Shown: piece by piece, positions 8,646-17,107 of the stretch
Layout of the letters: each line of letters opens with the position of its first letter
Numbering within the stretch: the first letter of the stretch is position 1
Assembly: GCF_004803755.1 (NCBI RefSeq)
Contig: NZ_CP032311.1
Coordinates: forward strand, 3,116,501-3,180,500
Reading direction: 5' to 3'
Length of the DNA stretch: 64,000 nt
From: Pseudomonas sp. DG56-2
GTDB lineage: Bacteria > Pseudomonadota > Gammaproteobacteria > Pseudomonadales > Pseudomonadaceae
Notes under the pieces: generated by a model
What the model saw: the letters and a program-made list of their open reading frames with translations, nothing else
Told to the model about the DNA's origin: nothing
Database searches by the model: none
Translations under genes and position numbers: made by a program

Positions 8646-9047
8646 ATGCAGATATTCGTCGGCATAGGTTGCCGACGAGGTTGCCCAGCACAAACCCTGG
8701 GCAACCTGCTGGAACACACCCTCAAGGCCCACGACTTGCCGCTTGAGGCAGTCGCGGGTCTTGCCAGTATCGACCTCAAGGAACACGAACCCGGGCTGTA
8801 TCAATTGGCCCGGCGCCTCAATGTTCCCCTGCTGTTTTTCTCTGCCGCTCAACTGGCAGCTTTCGAGACGCGCCTGAGCCATCGCTCAGCCGTCGCCTTT
8901 GAGCACAGTGGTTGCTATGGCGTTGCCGAAAGTGCAGCGCTGGCGCTGGCCGAGAAGATGGCAGGCTCGGCGCAACTGTACGTCAAGCGCACCTTGCTGA
9001 GTGACGCCAGCCTGGCATTGGCCACGGCCACAGGCTTTGGCGGATAA
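8646..9047 (+). CDS. cobE: CobE / CbiG C-terminal-like cobalamin biosynthesis protein
   Basis: A 133-residue protein beginning with the IFVGIGCRRGC motif typical of CobE and the CbiG C-terminal domain, with the VAESAAL and KRTLLSDASLALA stretches later. The exact chemical role of CobE in the aerobic pathway is not firmly established, although it is linked to ring contraction and corrin synthesis. ATG 8646 lies 5 bp after the cbtA stop. It is followed 27 bp later by cobM, so it belongs to the same B12-regulated plus-strand operon. Confidence 0.85.
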   Translation: MQIFVGIGCRRGCPAQTLGNLLEHTLKAHDLPLEAVAGLASIDLKEHEPGLYQLARRLNVPLLFFSAAQLAAFETRLSHRSAVAFEHSGCYGVAESAALALAEKMAGSAQLYVKRTLLSDASLALATATGFGG

Positions 9048-9074
9048 TCAGCACTTTCTTTCCAAGGATTTCGC

Positions 9075-9824
9075 ATGACCGTCTATTTCATCGGCGCCGG
9101 CCCCGGCGACCCCGAGCTGATCACGGTAAAAGGCCAGCGCCTGATCCATCGCTGCCCGGTGATCATCTATGCAGGCTCGCTGGTTCCTGCCGCAGTGCTT
9201 GAAGGCCATCGCGCCGAGACAGTCATCAATAGCGCGCAGTTGCACCTGGCACAGATCATCGAAGCCATTGCCCACGCCCACGCACGTGGCCAGGACGTGG
9301 CTCGCGTACACAGTGGCGACCCCAGTCTGTATGGTGCCATTGGCGAGCAGATCCGCTGCTTGCGCGAACTGAATATTCCTTATGAAATCATCCCTGGGGT
9401 TACCGCCGTGGCCGCCAGCGCCGCCCTGCTCGGCTGCGAACTGACCTTGCCGGATATTGCCCAGACCGTGATCCTCACCCGCTACGGTGACAAGTCGCCG
9501 ATGCCCGCTGGCGAGCAACTGGCCGACCTTGCCCGGCATGGCAGCACCCTGGCGATACATCTTGGGGTCAAGCACCTGGAGAAGATTGTCGAAGAACTGC
9601 GCCCGCATTACGGCGGAGACTGCCCGATTGCAGTGGTGCATCGCGCCACCTGGCCGGATCAGGACTGGGTGCTCGGCAGCCTTGATGCTATTGTCCAACA
9701 GATACAGGCCAAGGGCTTTCGCCGTACCGCGCTGATTTTGGTCGGGCGGGTGTTGGCCAGTGACAGCTTTTCCGAGTCGGCGCTGTACCGCGCCAGCCAC
9801 GCTCATCTGTATCGCCCCGGCTAG
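9075..9824 (+). CDS. cobM: Precorrin-4 C(11)-methyltransferase CobM
   Basis: A 249-residue SAM-dependent uroporphyrinogen-type methyltransferase. The N-terminal YFIGAGPGDPELITVKG loop, the SGDPSLYGA motif around residue 80 and the PGVTAVAASAA segment identify the class III family; the whole sequence fits CobM/CbiF. It methylates precorrin-4 at C-11. The ribosome binding site is AAGGATTT before ATG 9075. It lies downstream of cobE and before a small zinc-ribbon-like gene. Confidence 0.92.
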   Translation: MTVYFIGAGPGDPELITVKGQRLIHRCPVIIYAGSLVPAAVLEGHRAETVINSAQLHLAQIIEAIAHAHARGQDVARVHSGDPSLYGAIGEQIRCLRELNIPYEIIPGVTAVAASAALLGCELTLPDIAQTVILTRYGDKSPMPAGEQLADLARHGSTLAIHLGVKHLEKIVEELRPHYGGDCPIAVVHRATWPDQDWVLGSLDAIVQQIQAKGFRRTALILVGRVLASDSFSESALYRASHAHLYRPG

Positions 9825-9834
9825 AGGACTGCCC

Positions 9835-10080
9835 ATGCTGGAACTACGACCCAATTGCGAATGCTGTGGCTGTGACCTGCCTGGCGATAGCCAGGATGCG
9901 TTGATTTGCTCGTTCGAGTGCACGTTTTGCAAAGCCTGCAATGCGCAGCACCTCAAGGGCAAATGCCCCAATTGTGCCGGCGAGCTGGTGAAACGCCCCG
10001 CACGGGCTGCGGCGAAGCTGGTCAACAACCCAGCTTCGACCACACGAATCGTCAAGGACCAGGGCTGTCCGAGTCACTGA
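9835..10080 (+). CDS. DUF1272 cysteine-rich zinc-ribbon-like protein
   Basis: An 81-residue protein with regularly spaced cysteines: CECCGC near residue 8, then C-x3-C-x2-C-x2-C, then C-x2-C near residue 42. This is the DUF1272 pattern and suggests one or two structural zinc sites. The function is unknown. The start is ATG 9835, 10 bp after cobM, so it is probably co-transcribed. Its stop is 2 bp from the convergent stop of the MFS gene, and no terminator separates them. Confidence 0.8.
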   Translation: MLELRPNCECCGCDLPGDSQDALICSFECTFCKACNAQHLKGKCPNCAGELVKRPARAAAKLVNNPASTTRIVKDQGCPSH

Positions 10081-10082
10081 CG

Positions 10083-11615
10083 TCAGCTCAATTCAGGCTG
10101 GACGACCGTCGGAGCCGTTTTCAGGGTCACGCGGGCAATGACGATGGCAAGCGCCGCGAGAACGAATGTCAGCCATGACATCAAACCAATCCCGCCCTCG
10201 AATGCACGCCCGGCAATGGCCATCAACTCGCTTGCCTGATCAGTGCCCAGGGTTGCCGCCACTGTGTGAGCACCCGCCAGCGTTTCGCTGGCCAGGCGTT
10301 CTTGCAGCGGTGTAAGAAACGCGGGCAACTGCAATGCACCCCGGTAGTAGGCCGTAACCACCCCGCCCAGTACCGTAGTGCCCAATACCACGCCCACTTC
10401 ATACGCGGTTTCACTGATCGCCGAGGCTGCTCCGGCCTTGGTCGGTGGCGCGGCGGACAGAATGATGTCGTTGGACACCGTGGCGATTGCCCCGACACCG
10501 ATGTTCAACAAGGCAAAGGCGACGACCAGCACGATCAGGTTGATGCCAAGACCTGCAACCAGCAAAAACGCGCCCCCCGTGAACGCCACCAACACCGGTA
10601 TCAATACCTGCGCTGAAACCCGCTGGGCAACGGGAACCACCAGCATCCCGACGACAATCGCCATGATTTGTCCCGGCACCAAGGCCAGGCTTGCCTTGAA
10701 GGCAGACATGTCCAGGACGATCTGCAAGAACTGGGTGGCGAAAAACACAAAACCAACCAGGAACGCCAAACTCATCAGGTTGATGGCAACCGAGCCGCTG
10801 AAGGTTTTATTGCGAAACAGCGCCAGATCCATCAAAGGCACCGGCAGCCGCAGTTGGCGCCGAACAAACAGCCAGCCACTTGCCGCACCGATGGCAAAAG
10901 CCGCCACCGCCTGCGCGTCCAGACCTGCGCTGGCCAGATGCTTGATGCCATAGACCAGTGCGCCGAGAGCGACCATTGACTGCAGGATACTCAAAGGATC
11001 GAGGGGCCCCGACGCATCCGCCTCGGACTCAGGCAATAGCCACGGCCCGAGGAGCAACAGCGGTACCAGTACCGGTACAGCCAGCAGAAAAATCGCCCCC
11101 CAGTCGAAAAACTCCAGCAGTATCCCGCCAACCAATGGTCCGAGTGCCGAACCTACTGTCAGGGTGGTGGCCCAGATGGCGACAGCAAGACGGCGCTCTT
11201 CGCGATCCTCGAACAGCGAGCGAATCAGCGCCAGTGTCGAGGGCATCAACATGGCGCCGAAAATACCCATGCAGGCGCGACCGGCGATCAACTGTCCGGC
11301 ATTGGCAGAGTACGCCGTCATCACCGATACGGTGGCGAAACCCAACGACCCGATCAGCAGCAATTTACGGTGACCTATCCGGTCACCCAGACTGCCCATG
11401 GTTACTAGCAATCCTGCCAATACCAGCGAATAGGCATCGATCATCCACAACTGCTGACTGGCGGTTGGCTGCAACGCCTCGGCAATCTTTGGCAGGGCGA
11501 ATCCCAGCACGGTGTTATCTACCGTCACCAGCAGTACCGGCAACATCAATACGGCCAGTCCCCACCAGCGCTTAGTTCGAGGCTGTTGTTGGATCGCCCC
11601 TGTCGTCGATGACAT
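10083..11615 (-). CDS. DHA2-family MFS drug/metabolite exporter
   Basis: A 510-residue transporter with about 14 hydrophobic helices. It has the DHA2 (EmrB/QacA/SmvA-like) motif near helix 1 (VTVDNTVLGFALPKI), motif A GSLGDRIGHRKLL after helix 2, and a motif C-like GSALGPLVGG. It should be a proton antiporter in the inner membrane. The start ATG 11615 has GGAGC upstream. It lies 45 bp after papC on the same strand with no visible terminator, so I infer that it exports the product of the pap operon or provides self-resistance. Confidence 0.85.
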   Translation of the reverse strand: MSSTTGAIQQQPRTKRWWGLAVLMLPVLLVTVDNTVLGFALPKIAEALQPTASQQLWMIDAYSLVLAGLLVTMGSLGDRIGHRKLLLIGSLGFATVSVMTAYSANAGQLIAGRACMGIFGAMLMPSTLALIRSLFEDREERRLAVAIWATTLTVGSALGPLVGGILLEFFDWGAIFLLAVPVLVPLLLLGPWLLPESEADASGPLDPLSILQSMVALGALVYGIKHLASAGLDAQAVAAFAIGAASGWLFVRRQLRLPVPLMDLALFRNKTFSGSVAINLMSLAFLVGFVFFATQFLQIVLDMSAFKASLALVPGQIMAIVVGMLVVPVAQRVSAQVLIPVLVAFTGGAFLLVAGLGINLIVLVVAFALLNIGVGAIATVSNDIILSAAPPTKAGAASAISETAYEVGVVLGTTVLGGVVTAYYRGALQLPAFLTPLQERLASETLAGAHTVAATLGTDQASELMAIAGRAFEGGIGLMSWLTFVLAALAIVIARVTLKTAPTVVQPELS

Positions 11616-11660
11616 GTACAAAGCTCCATATTCAAGCGGGCTCTCACCCTGTTCATGTTT

Positions 11661-12533
11661 TCAGTTCAGTTGAGAAAAAATCTGTTGGCAGTCCAGGGCA
11701 CCGCTGTCCAGGCGCTCGCCCAGGGCTCTGGCGACGGTCTGCAGGTCCTCCTTGAAGTGTGGGTAATCTTCATCGCTGACCGTCCTGATCAAACACTCCA
11801 TTCCCTGCAGCAGTGCTTCACGCTGCTGACTCGCCTGATGGTTTTGCAGTTGTATGTCCCAATACACCTCGGCTGGATTGACCAACAGGCGAGACAGCAA
11901 CGCCAGCATCGTGCGCATTGGCGGCGGCATGACCTCCTCGATCAGAGCCAGGTCCAGCGACGACTTCGCCAAGGCCATGCCAAAACCAATAATGGCGGCA
12001 TGAGGCAATGCCTGACAAAGCGCCATCAACTCATCATGACTGGCAGGCGACATACGCCTGATCTTCATGCCGGCGGCGATCAACGCCGTTTCAATGAACG
12101 TTTCGGCCTCCCCCTGGTCGTCCCGGCAGATCGCAACGGTACGCCCCTGTGGCGAAAGCCTCGGAGAAAACATTGGATTGATGCCAATGCACGGCTGCTG
12201 CGCAGAATGCGCTCTCAATGCTGCGTAGAAAGGGCCTTGAACCGAACAGGTCGGCACGAACATAACGTCCATCGACACAGCCTGCAGCACCCAGGGGATG
12301 GCATCGACGGCAACTCGCTCTGGTAACGCGAAGACGACAGCGATGGCATTGCTGAAGAGCTGAGCGCTATCGCGGGGTGGATTGCTCACGTCTATCTGGT
12401 GACGCTCATCCTCATGTTTGCCAGCACGACAATCGACCACCCTGGTGTGCAATCCTTGCTGCTTGAGAACACTGCACATCAGCGTGCCGACCAGACCGCC
12501 GCCGCCCAACACGACAACCGTGTCATTGGTCAT
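11661..12533 (-). CDS. papC: PapC-like 4-amino-4-deoxyprephenate dehydrogenase
   Basis: A 290-residue NAD(P)-dependent prephenate-dehydrogenase-type enzyme with a Rossmann start VVVLGGGGLVGTLMC and the INPMFSP region around residue 120 typical of TyrA-like proteins. In a pap cluster it oxidatively decarboxylates 4-amino-4-deoxyprephenate to 4-aminophenylpyruvate. The start ATG 12533 overlaps the papA stop as ATGA, showing coupling. A tyrosine-biosynthetic prephenate dehydrogenase is the alternative, but the neighbours argue for PapC. Confidence 0.82.
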   Translation of the reverse strand: MTNDTVVVLGGGGLVGTLMCSVLKQQGLHTRVVDCRAGKHEDERHQIDVSNPPRDSAQLFSNAIAVVFALPERVAVDAIPWVLQAVSMDVMFVPTCSVQGPFYAALRAHSAQQPCIGINPMFSPRLSPQGRTVAICRDDQGEAETFIETALIAAGMKIRRMSPASHDELMALCQALPHAAIIGFGMALAKSSLDLALIEEVMPPPMRTMLALLSRLLVNPAEVYWDIQLQNHQASQQREALLQGMECLIRTVSDEDYPHFKEDLQTVARALGERLDSGALDCQQIFSQLN

Positions 12534-14590
12534 TGTCGACTCCCCGCGACAAAACTGTAATAAGGGACACTGGCCTTGACCAGGGTCTCTTCGAGCTCCT
12601 GATCCGGGTCGGAATGGGCGACGATGGCGCCGCCGATACCGAACTCCGCCTGCTGGTTCTGCAACACTGCGGTACGAATAACGATACTCAGCTCTGCCCC
12701 ACCCCTGAATGATATCCAGCCTAACGCTCCGGAGTAGACACCTCGCGCCGAGGACTCCAGAGTATCGATGATCTCCATGGTGCGTTTTTTCGGCGCGCCG
12801 GTCATCGAGCCTCCCGGGAAGCAGGCGCGGATGGCCTCTACGCTGGATACCCCAGGTGCCAGGTTGCCGCGAACGGTGGAAACCAGTTGATGCACCGAAG
12901 AAAAACTCTCCACTGCGAAAATTTCCGGTACATGCACACTGCCTGCCCGGCACACACCGTTCAAATCATGACGCACCAGATCGACGATCATCAGGTTCTC
13001 GGCACGATCCTTGGCCGAGATGGCCAGGTCTTCGCGCAACTGCAGGTCTTCGCCGGGGTCTGCGCTGCGCGGTCGTGTGCCCTTGATCGGCCGCGACTCG
13101 ATCACACCGTTGGCGTCGATTCGCAGGAAAGTTTCCGGAGAGGCGCTGAGCACCGAAAATCGCTCGAACTGCAAGAATGCACCGTAGGGTACCGGACTCG
13201 CTGCACGCATCCGACGATAAGCATCGAGCGGCGCACCCTCGTAGGTCACTCTGGCACGGTTGGTCAGGCATATTTCATAAGACTCGCCATCGTTGATGTA
13301 CTGCAGCGACTGCTTGATCTTGTCGATGTACGCCCGCGGGCTGTCGTCCAGGACCAGATCGGGGCCATGCACGGCTCCCGGTACAAACTGTTGAGATTCG
13401 GCGGCAAACCGATTCGTCGGTAATTCGCCTGGCGACCACTCGGGTTGCTCGCCGACTTTACTCATCAAGCACTCGTAAAGCCTGTGCTGATGGTGATCAA
13501 AAACGAAAAAATGCGGGGTAAAGATGAAACTGGCGTCGGGGTATTCGGATCGATAGACCTTGTGCCCACCCACCAGCGCTTTCAACTCGTAGCCCAGGTA
13601 CCCTACCAAACCGCCGCTGAATACGAAGGGCAAGCTCTCTGGCAACGTCACCTGTACCGTTTCGATGATCTGGCCGATCAGCGTGAAGCAGTCGCCCTCG
13701 ACCTGAAGGCGTCCGTTTGGCCCCTCCAGGGTCAGGCGTTCGTAGTTGACGTTGTACTCAAGGCGGACAGCCCCCGGCGTTTGGCCACTGCCCATGATCG
13801 AGTAGCGCGCGTTGGGCCTTTCTGATTTTTCACTGTCGAGCCAGAACGCATAGCGGTCATTAGCATACCGCTGCGCAAACAATGCCAATGGCTCGACCTT
13901 CCCGGCGTGCTCTCGATAACTCAACTGCATGTTTGACAAGCCGCCGGCGGCGATGAATAGGTCACCCGCCGACTGACGCCCCAGGCTGCCTCCCGGTTGC
14001 GAGCGGTGAATGCAGTTATATTCCAGGGCCATTCGCACAAAGTTGCCGAGTAGTGCATGGCCGTATTCAGAATCGATCGACTCAGGATGAAACTGCACCC
14101 CCCAAAGTGGTCGGTGGCTGTGCTCTATCGCCATGACCACGCCGTCATCGGTCCAGGCAGTGCAATGTAGGTCGTCCGGCAGGTGAGTACAGGTCAAGGA
14201 GTGATAGCGAACAACCTCGAACTGCTCCGGCAGATCGCGGAACAATCCTTTTCCGGTATGGGTGATACGGCTGCGGTAGCCATGTACCGGGCGGGGTGCA
14301 TGGGCGACCGTGCCCCCCAGAAATTGTGCGATACCCTGATGCCCCAAACAGATACCGAGCAAGGGCACCGTCGACTGCACAATCACCTCTGCACACACCC
14401 CAAAGTCTTCGCCTGATCCTGGGTGGCCAGGGCCAGGTGATACAACAATGGCGTCGTAGTCTTCGATGTTCAGGTCGCTGTAGCACACCGTGTTGGGCAG
14501 CGTATCCGCCCATACACCGGTTACCTCATACAGGTATTGGGCAATATTGTGGGTGAAGGAGTCGAAGTTATCGAGGAGCAGTATCTTCAT
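12530..14590 (-). CDS. papA: PapA-like fused aminodeoxychorismate synthase (amidotransferase + PabB domains)
   Basis: A 686-residue fusion. Residues 1-190 form a class I glutamine amidotransferase (DNFDSFTHNI, nucleophile in GICLGHQG, GVQFHPES). The rest is a chorismate-binding domain with ENLMIVDLVRHDL and PGGSMTGAPK. A RPIKGT motif carries the lysine that marks aminodeoxychorismate synthases; anthranilate synthases have Ala there. It should convert chorismate and glutamine to 4-amino-4-deoxychorismate. The start overlaps the papB stop as ATGA. Fused PabA-PabB proteins also serve folate synthesis, but linkage to a mutase and a dehydrogenase indicates 4-aminophenylalanine supply. Confidence 0.88.
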   Translation of the reverse strand: MKILLLDNFDSFTHNIAQYLYEVTGVWADTLPNTVCYSDLNIEDYDAIVVSPGPGHPGSGEDFGVCAEVIVQSTVPLLGICLGHQGIAQFLGGTVAHAPRPVHGYRSRITHTGKGLFRDLPEQFEVVRYHSLTCTHLPDDLHCTAWTDDGVVMAIEHSHRPLWGVQFHPESIDSEYGHALLGNFVRMALEYNCIHRSQPGGSLGRQSAGDLFIAAGGLSNMQLSYREHAGKVEPLALFAQRYANDRYAFWLDSEKSERPNARYSIMGSGQTPGAVRLEYNVNYERLTLEGPNGRLQVEGDCFTLIGQIIETVQVTLPESLPFVFSGGLVGYLGYELKALVGGHKVYRSEYPDASFIFTPHFFVFDHHQHRLYECLMSKVGEQPEWSPGELPTNRFAAESQQFVPGAVHGPDLVLDDSPRAYIDKIKQSLQYINDGESYEICLTNRARVTYEGAPLDAYRRMRAASPVPYGAFLQFERFSVLSASPETFLRIDANGVIESRPIKGTRPRSADPGEDLQLREDLAISAKDRAENLMIVDLVRHDLNGVCRAGSVHVPEIFAVESFSSVHQLVSTVRGNLAPGVSSVEAIRACFPGGSMTGAPKKRTMEIIDTLESSARGVYSGALGWISFRGGAELSIVIRTAVLQNQQAEFGIGGAIVAHSDPDQELEETLVKASVPYYSFVAGSRQ

Positions 14591-14922
14591 GCCTGCCCTT
14601 CCTGGTGCAGTCGCTGATTGATCAATTGGTTCTCTTGGACACAGGTCTCTTCGATGATGAGCCTGAAGATCGACTCGACGTACCCGGCATTCAACCCTGC
14701 CTGAACAGCCTTCGCCTTGATCGCGTCGAGTACCTGGGTAATACGTTGCGGCTGCATCATTGCAATACCATGCGCGGCCTTGAGCTCGGCGATCACCATG
14801 CAGACTTGCATACGCTGGCAGAGCAACTCGACCAGTTGGTTATTGATCACATCCAGTCGGTCCCGCTGGGGTTGCAAAATAGTCGTAATAGAAGGTGGTA
14901 ACGTTCCTTGTTGCGTCATCAT
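14587..14922 (-). CDS. papB: PapB-like 4-amino-4-deoxychorismate mutase (AroQ fold)
   Basis: A helical protein of 111 residues resembling AroQ-type chorismate mutases. It has an RDRLDVINNQLVELLCQR first helix, a second helix with K (IAELKAAHG), and IIEETCVQENQ near the end. In pap clusters this rearranges aminodeoxychorismate to aminodeoxyprephenate. ATG 14922 sits 5 nt after an AGGAG. It is sandwiched between the alpha-oxoamine synthase and papA, overlapping papA by 4 bp. Confidence 0.83.
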   Translation of the reverse strand: MMTQQGTLPPSITTILQPQRDRLDVINNQLVELLCQRMQVCMVIAELKAAHGIAMMQPQRITQVLDAIKAKAVQAGLNAGYVESIFRLIIEETCVQENQLINQRLHQEGQA

Positions 14923-14961
14923 CACATCTCCTGTTGTAAGGCCACCTGATGCGGCTGAGCC

Positions 14962-16233
14962 TCAGCCTCGAGCTGCCGACTTGCCCGGCGATTTCCACAA
15001 CTTCGCGTGCGCGATCTCGCTCAGCGCGACGCCCACTTGCCGTATGTCGTTTTCACTGTGAAGGGCCGAAATCGCAAAGCGCAGCATCGCCTGCCCCTGG
15101 GCGATGATGGGATAGAACACCGGAAACAGCAGAACGCCGTGGGCCCGCAGGATTCTCGCGGCTTGCAGGCCAGCCTCTTCGGAGTCGAACAGCGCGCCCC
15201 GGACCGGCGATTGCATATCAGCGTTGAGCATTTGCTTACCGGTAACGGCATCGAAGCACGCCACGTTCTTCCATAGCCTCTGCTGCAACACGCCCACTTC
15301 TTCACTGAGATGGATTTTTGCCGCAGCAACATTGGCCGCTTGCATCGGCAACATGATCGAATGGCCAAACACCAATGGGTTGGCGAGGGTCTGGATGGTT
15401 TCGATGTCGCCTGGGTCGGCCACCACGATAAAACCGCCTGCGCCGCCGAAGGCCTTGGACAGCGATCCGGCCAACAGCATGTTGGCCGGCAACACCTGGC
15501 CTACCGCGTTGAAGGCATAGCCCGCGCCATGCTGCCCGGTAATGGAAATGCCGTGAGCGTCATCGACATAGAGATAGCCGCCCACCCGCTGCAACTGTGC
15601 GCAGAGCTCGGCAATGGGTACCTGGCCACTCATTGAGCCGATGCCGTCAATCAGCAAGACCGGCGTTTGCTGGCTGTGGCTACAACGCTTAAGTGCACCG
15701 TCCATCGACTCCGGGTCAGTCGATTCGACTCGCGACACTTCCCCAAACTGCTCGAGAATGCCCCTGAGCACCTGCATGGAGGCATGCGCGGTCTTGTCCA
15801 TCAACCAGTGCACACGCCTGGGAATCGGATAGCCTTTGAGCGAGCCACTGCCAAGCAATGGCAGCACGCCAAGGTGCACACTGCTGGTCGAGGTAAACAC
15901 AGTGACTGCGCAGCCTGGATACATTTCACCCAGCAGGACCTCAAGCTGCGGCAGGTAGACCGGGCGCATGGCGCTGCGCGACGAAGACAAGTGCAAGCCG
16001 CCAATCCTCATGGCTTGGCGTGCCGCTTCCATCAGGGCCGGATGTGTTTCCAGGCCCAGATAGGAGCAAGAGACAAACTCGGTGAACGTTTCACCATCCT
16101 GCAGGGTGATACGTTTGCCTACACGCCGCGCAACAGTGAAGCCGGTCAGGCCTTCCTTGAGCGCGGTTGCCAATGCGCTGCTGGTGTTGTCACGACGAGT
16201 CGTCATCCAATCCTGTTTGCTCTGTGTATTCAT
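14962..16233 (-). CDS. PLP-dependent alpha-oxoamine synthase (AOS family)
   Basis: A 423-residue fold-type I PLP enzyme related to BioF, KBL and ALAS. It shows the DDAHG motif around residue 215 and the Schiff-base lysine in SLSKAFGG around residue 250. Such enzymes condense an amino acid with an acyl thioester with loss of CO2 to give an alpha-amino ketone. The amino acid here could be glycine, alanine or the 4-aminophenylalanine made by PapABC; the acyl donor is not visible. Start ATG 16233 lies 19 bp after the methyltransferase stop. Biotin or threonine genes are absent nearby, so a housekeeping role is unlikely. Confidence 0.8.
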   Translation of the reverse strand: MNTQSKQDWMTTRRDNTSSALATALKEGLTGFTVARRVGKRITLQDGETFTEFVSCSYLGLETHPALMEAARQAMRIGGLHLSSSRSAMRPVYLPQLEVLLGEMYPGCAVTVFTSTSSVHLGVLPLLGSGSLKGYPIPRRVHWLMDKTAHASMQVLRGILEQFGEVSRVESTDPESMDGALKRCSHSQQTPVLLIDGIGSMSGQVPIAELCAQLQRVGGYLYVDDAHGISITGQHGAGYAFNAVGQVLPANMLLAGSLSKAFGGAGGFIVVADPGDIETIQTLANPLVFGHSIMLPMQAANVAAAKIHLSEEVGVLQQRLWKNVACFDAVTGKQMLNADMQSPVRGALFDSEEAGLQAARILRAHGVLLFPVFYPIIAQGQAMLRFAISALHSENDIRQVGVALSEIAHAKLWKSPGKSAARG

Positions 16234-16252
16234 TGCACCAAGCTCCTTTTGT

Positions 16253-17107
16253 TCAGCAATCGTCACGCAGACGGCCAACCGTCATTACCGCAATGCCGGT
16301 GGTATCGGACGCAGCAGGGTCGATAATTACCTCGACTTGCGTGAAGCTGTGTTGTTGGAACAACTGACACACAGCGCTGGCCTGGTCCACGCCGTGCTCA
16401 ATGACCAACCATCCTCCAGGCACCAGTACAGCGACCGCCAGTTCGACAATGTGCCGAATCAGCTCCAGACCGTCGCCTCCTGAGTACACCGATGCTTGCG
16501 GATGGTGACTGCTCCACTCGGGCAGTAACTCAAGACCGAGGGGAACGTAGGGAGGGTTGGCCACGATCAGCGCTACCTGACCGGCGAACGGGACGAACAT
16601 CGCGGTGTCGCGAATATCCGCCTGCACGGCGTTGGCCTTTATGCCTTTGCAGGCCATACGGGCGATATTTCGTTTGAGATAATGCGCGGCGACATCATCG
16701 AACTCCACACACGTAACCACCAGATCAGGTCTGCGTCGTGCGATCGCCAGGCCAATCGCACCACTGCCGGCGCAGAGGTCCAACACGCGACTGCCCTCGT
16801 CCAACTGCTGCTTGTCTAGCCACTTATGAATAATGGTGCTGTGCTGCCGGGGGATAAATACGCCACTGCCTATTACCAGCGGCAACTGATCGAACTCGGC
16901 GGCGCCTACAATATGGCCCAACGGTATTCGATTGCAGCGCTCACTGACCGCCAGTTTGAATTCATAGAGTGCGCGAGCCCTATTATTTCGTTCAAGAAAA
17001 CGATCGACCAGGGCCTGCAAGTCACCCTCCACATCCCAGACGTTTGCCGCCTTCAACATTTGACGCGCGCGAGCAACTTCATGTTGTTCGCGTTCATCCA
17101 GGCTCAT
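16253..17107 (-). CDS. SAM-dependent methyltransferase with NPPY motif (HemK/PrmC-like)
   Basis: A 284-residue class I methyltransferase. Motif I is LDLCAGSGAIGLA around residue 105, and the catalytic NPPY motif (IVANPPYVP) is around residue 180. NPPY enzymes methylate planar nitrogens such as amides or aromatic amines, so the arylamine of a 4-aminophenyl product is a reasonable substrate. That is inference. The ATG 17107 overlaps the oxidase stop as ATGA. The genuine release-factor methyltransferase PrmC normally sits beside prfA/hemA, which are not here, so this is probably a specialised paralogue. Confidence 0.78.
   Translation of the reverse strand: MSLDEREQHEVARARQMLKAANVWDVEGDLQALVDRFLERNNRARALYEFKLAVSERCNRIPLGHIVGAAEFDQLPLVIGSGVFIPRQHSTIIHKWLDKQQLDEGSRVLDLCAGSGAIGLAIARRRPDLVVTCVEFDDVAAHYLKRNIARMACKGIKANAVQADIRDTAMFVPFAGQVALIVANPPYVPLGLELLPEWSSHHPQASVYSGGDGLELIRHIVELAVAVLVPGGWLVIEHGVDQASAVCQLFQQHSFTQVEVIIDPAASDTTGIAVMTVGRLRDDC

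Noticed and set aside
12530..14590. Anthranilate synthase or PhzE-like phenazine enzyme
   Set aside because: The chorismate domain carries PIKGT with the lysine of aminodeoxychorismate synthases, the amidotransferase is N-terminal, and the mutase and dehydrogenase neighbours fit PapB and PapC; no phenazine genes are present.
14962..16233. BioF or 2-amino-3-ketobutyrate CoA ligase of primary metabolism
   Set aside because: No bio or tdh gene is adjacent and the gene is embedded in the pap operon; the generic fold alone does not support either name.
16253..17107. PrmC release-factor methyltransferase
   Set aside because: The NPPY motif fits, but prfA and hemA are absent and the gene is coupled to the FAD oxidase, so a specialised role is more likely.
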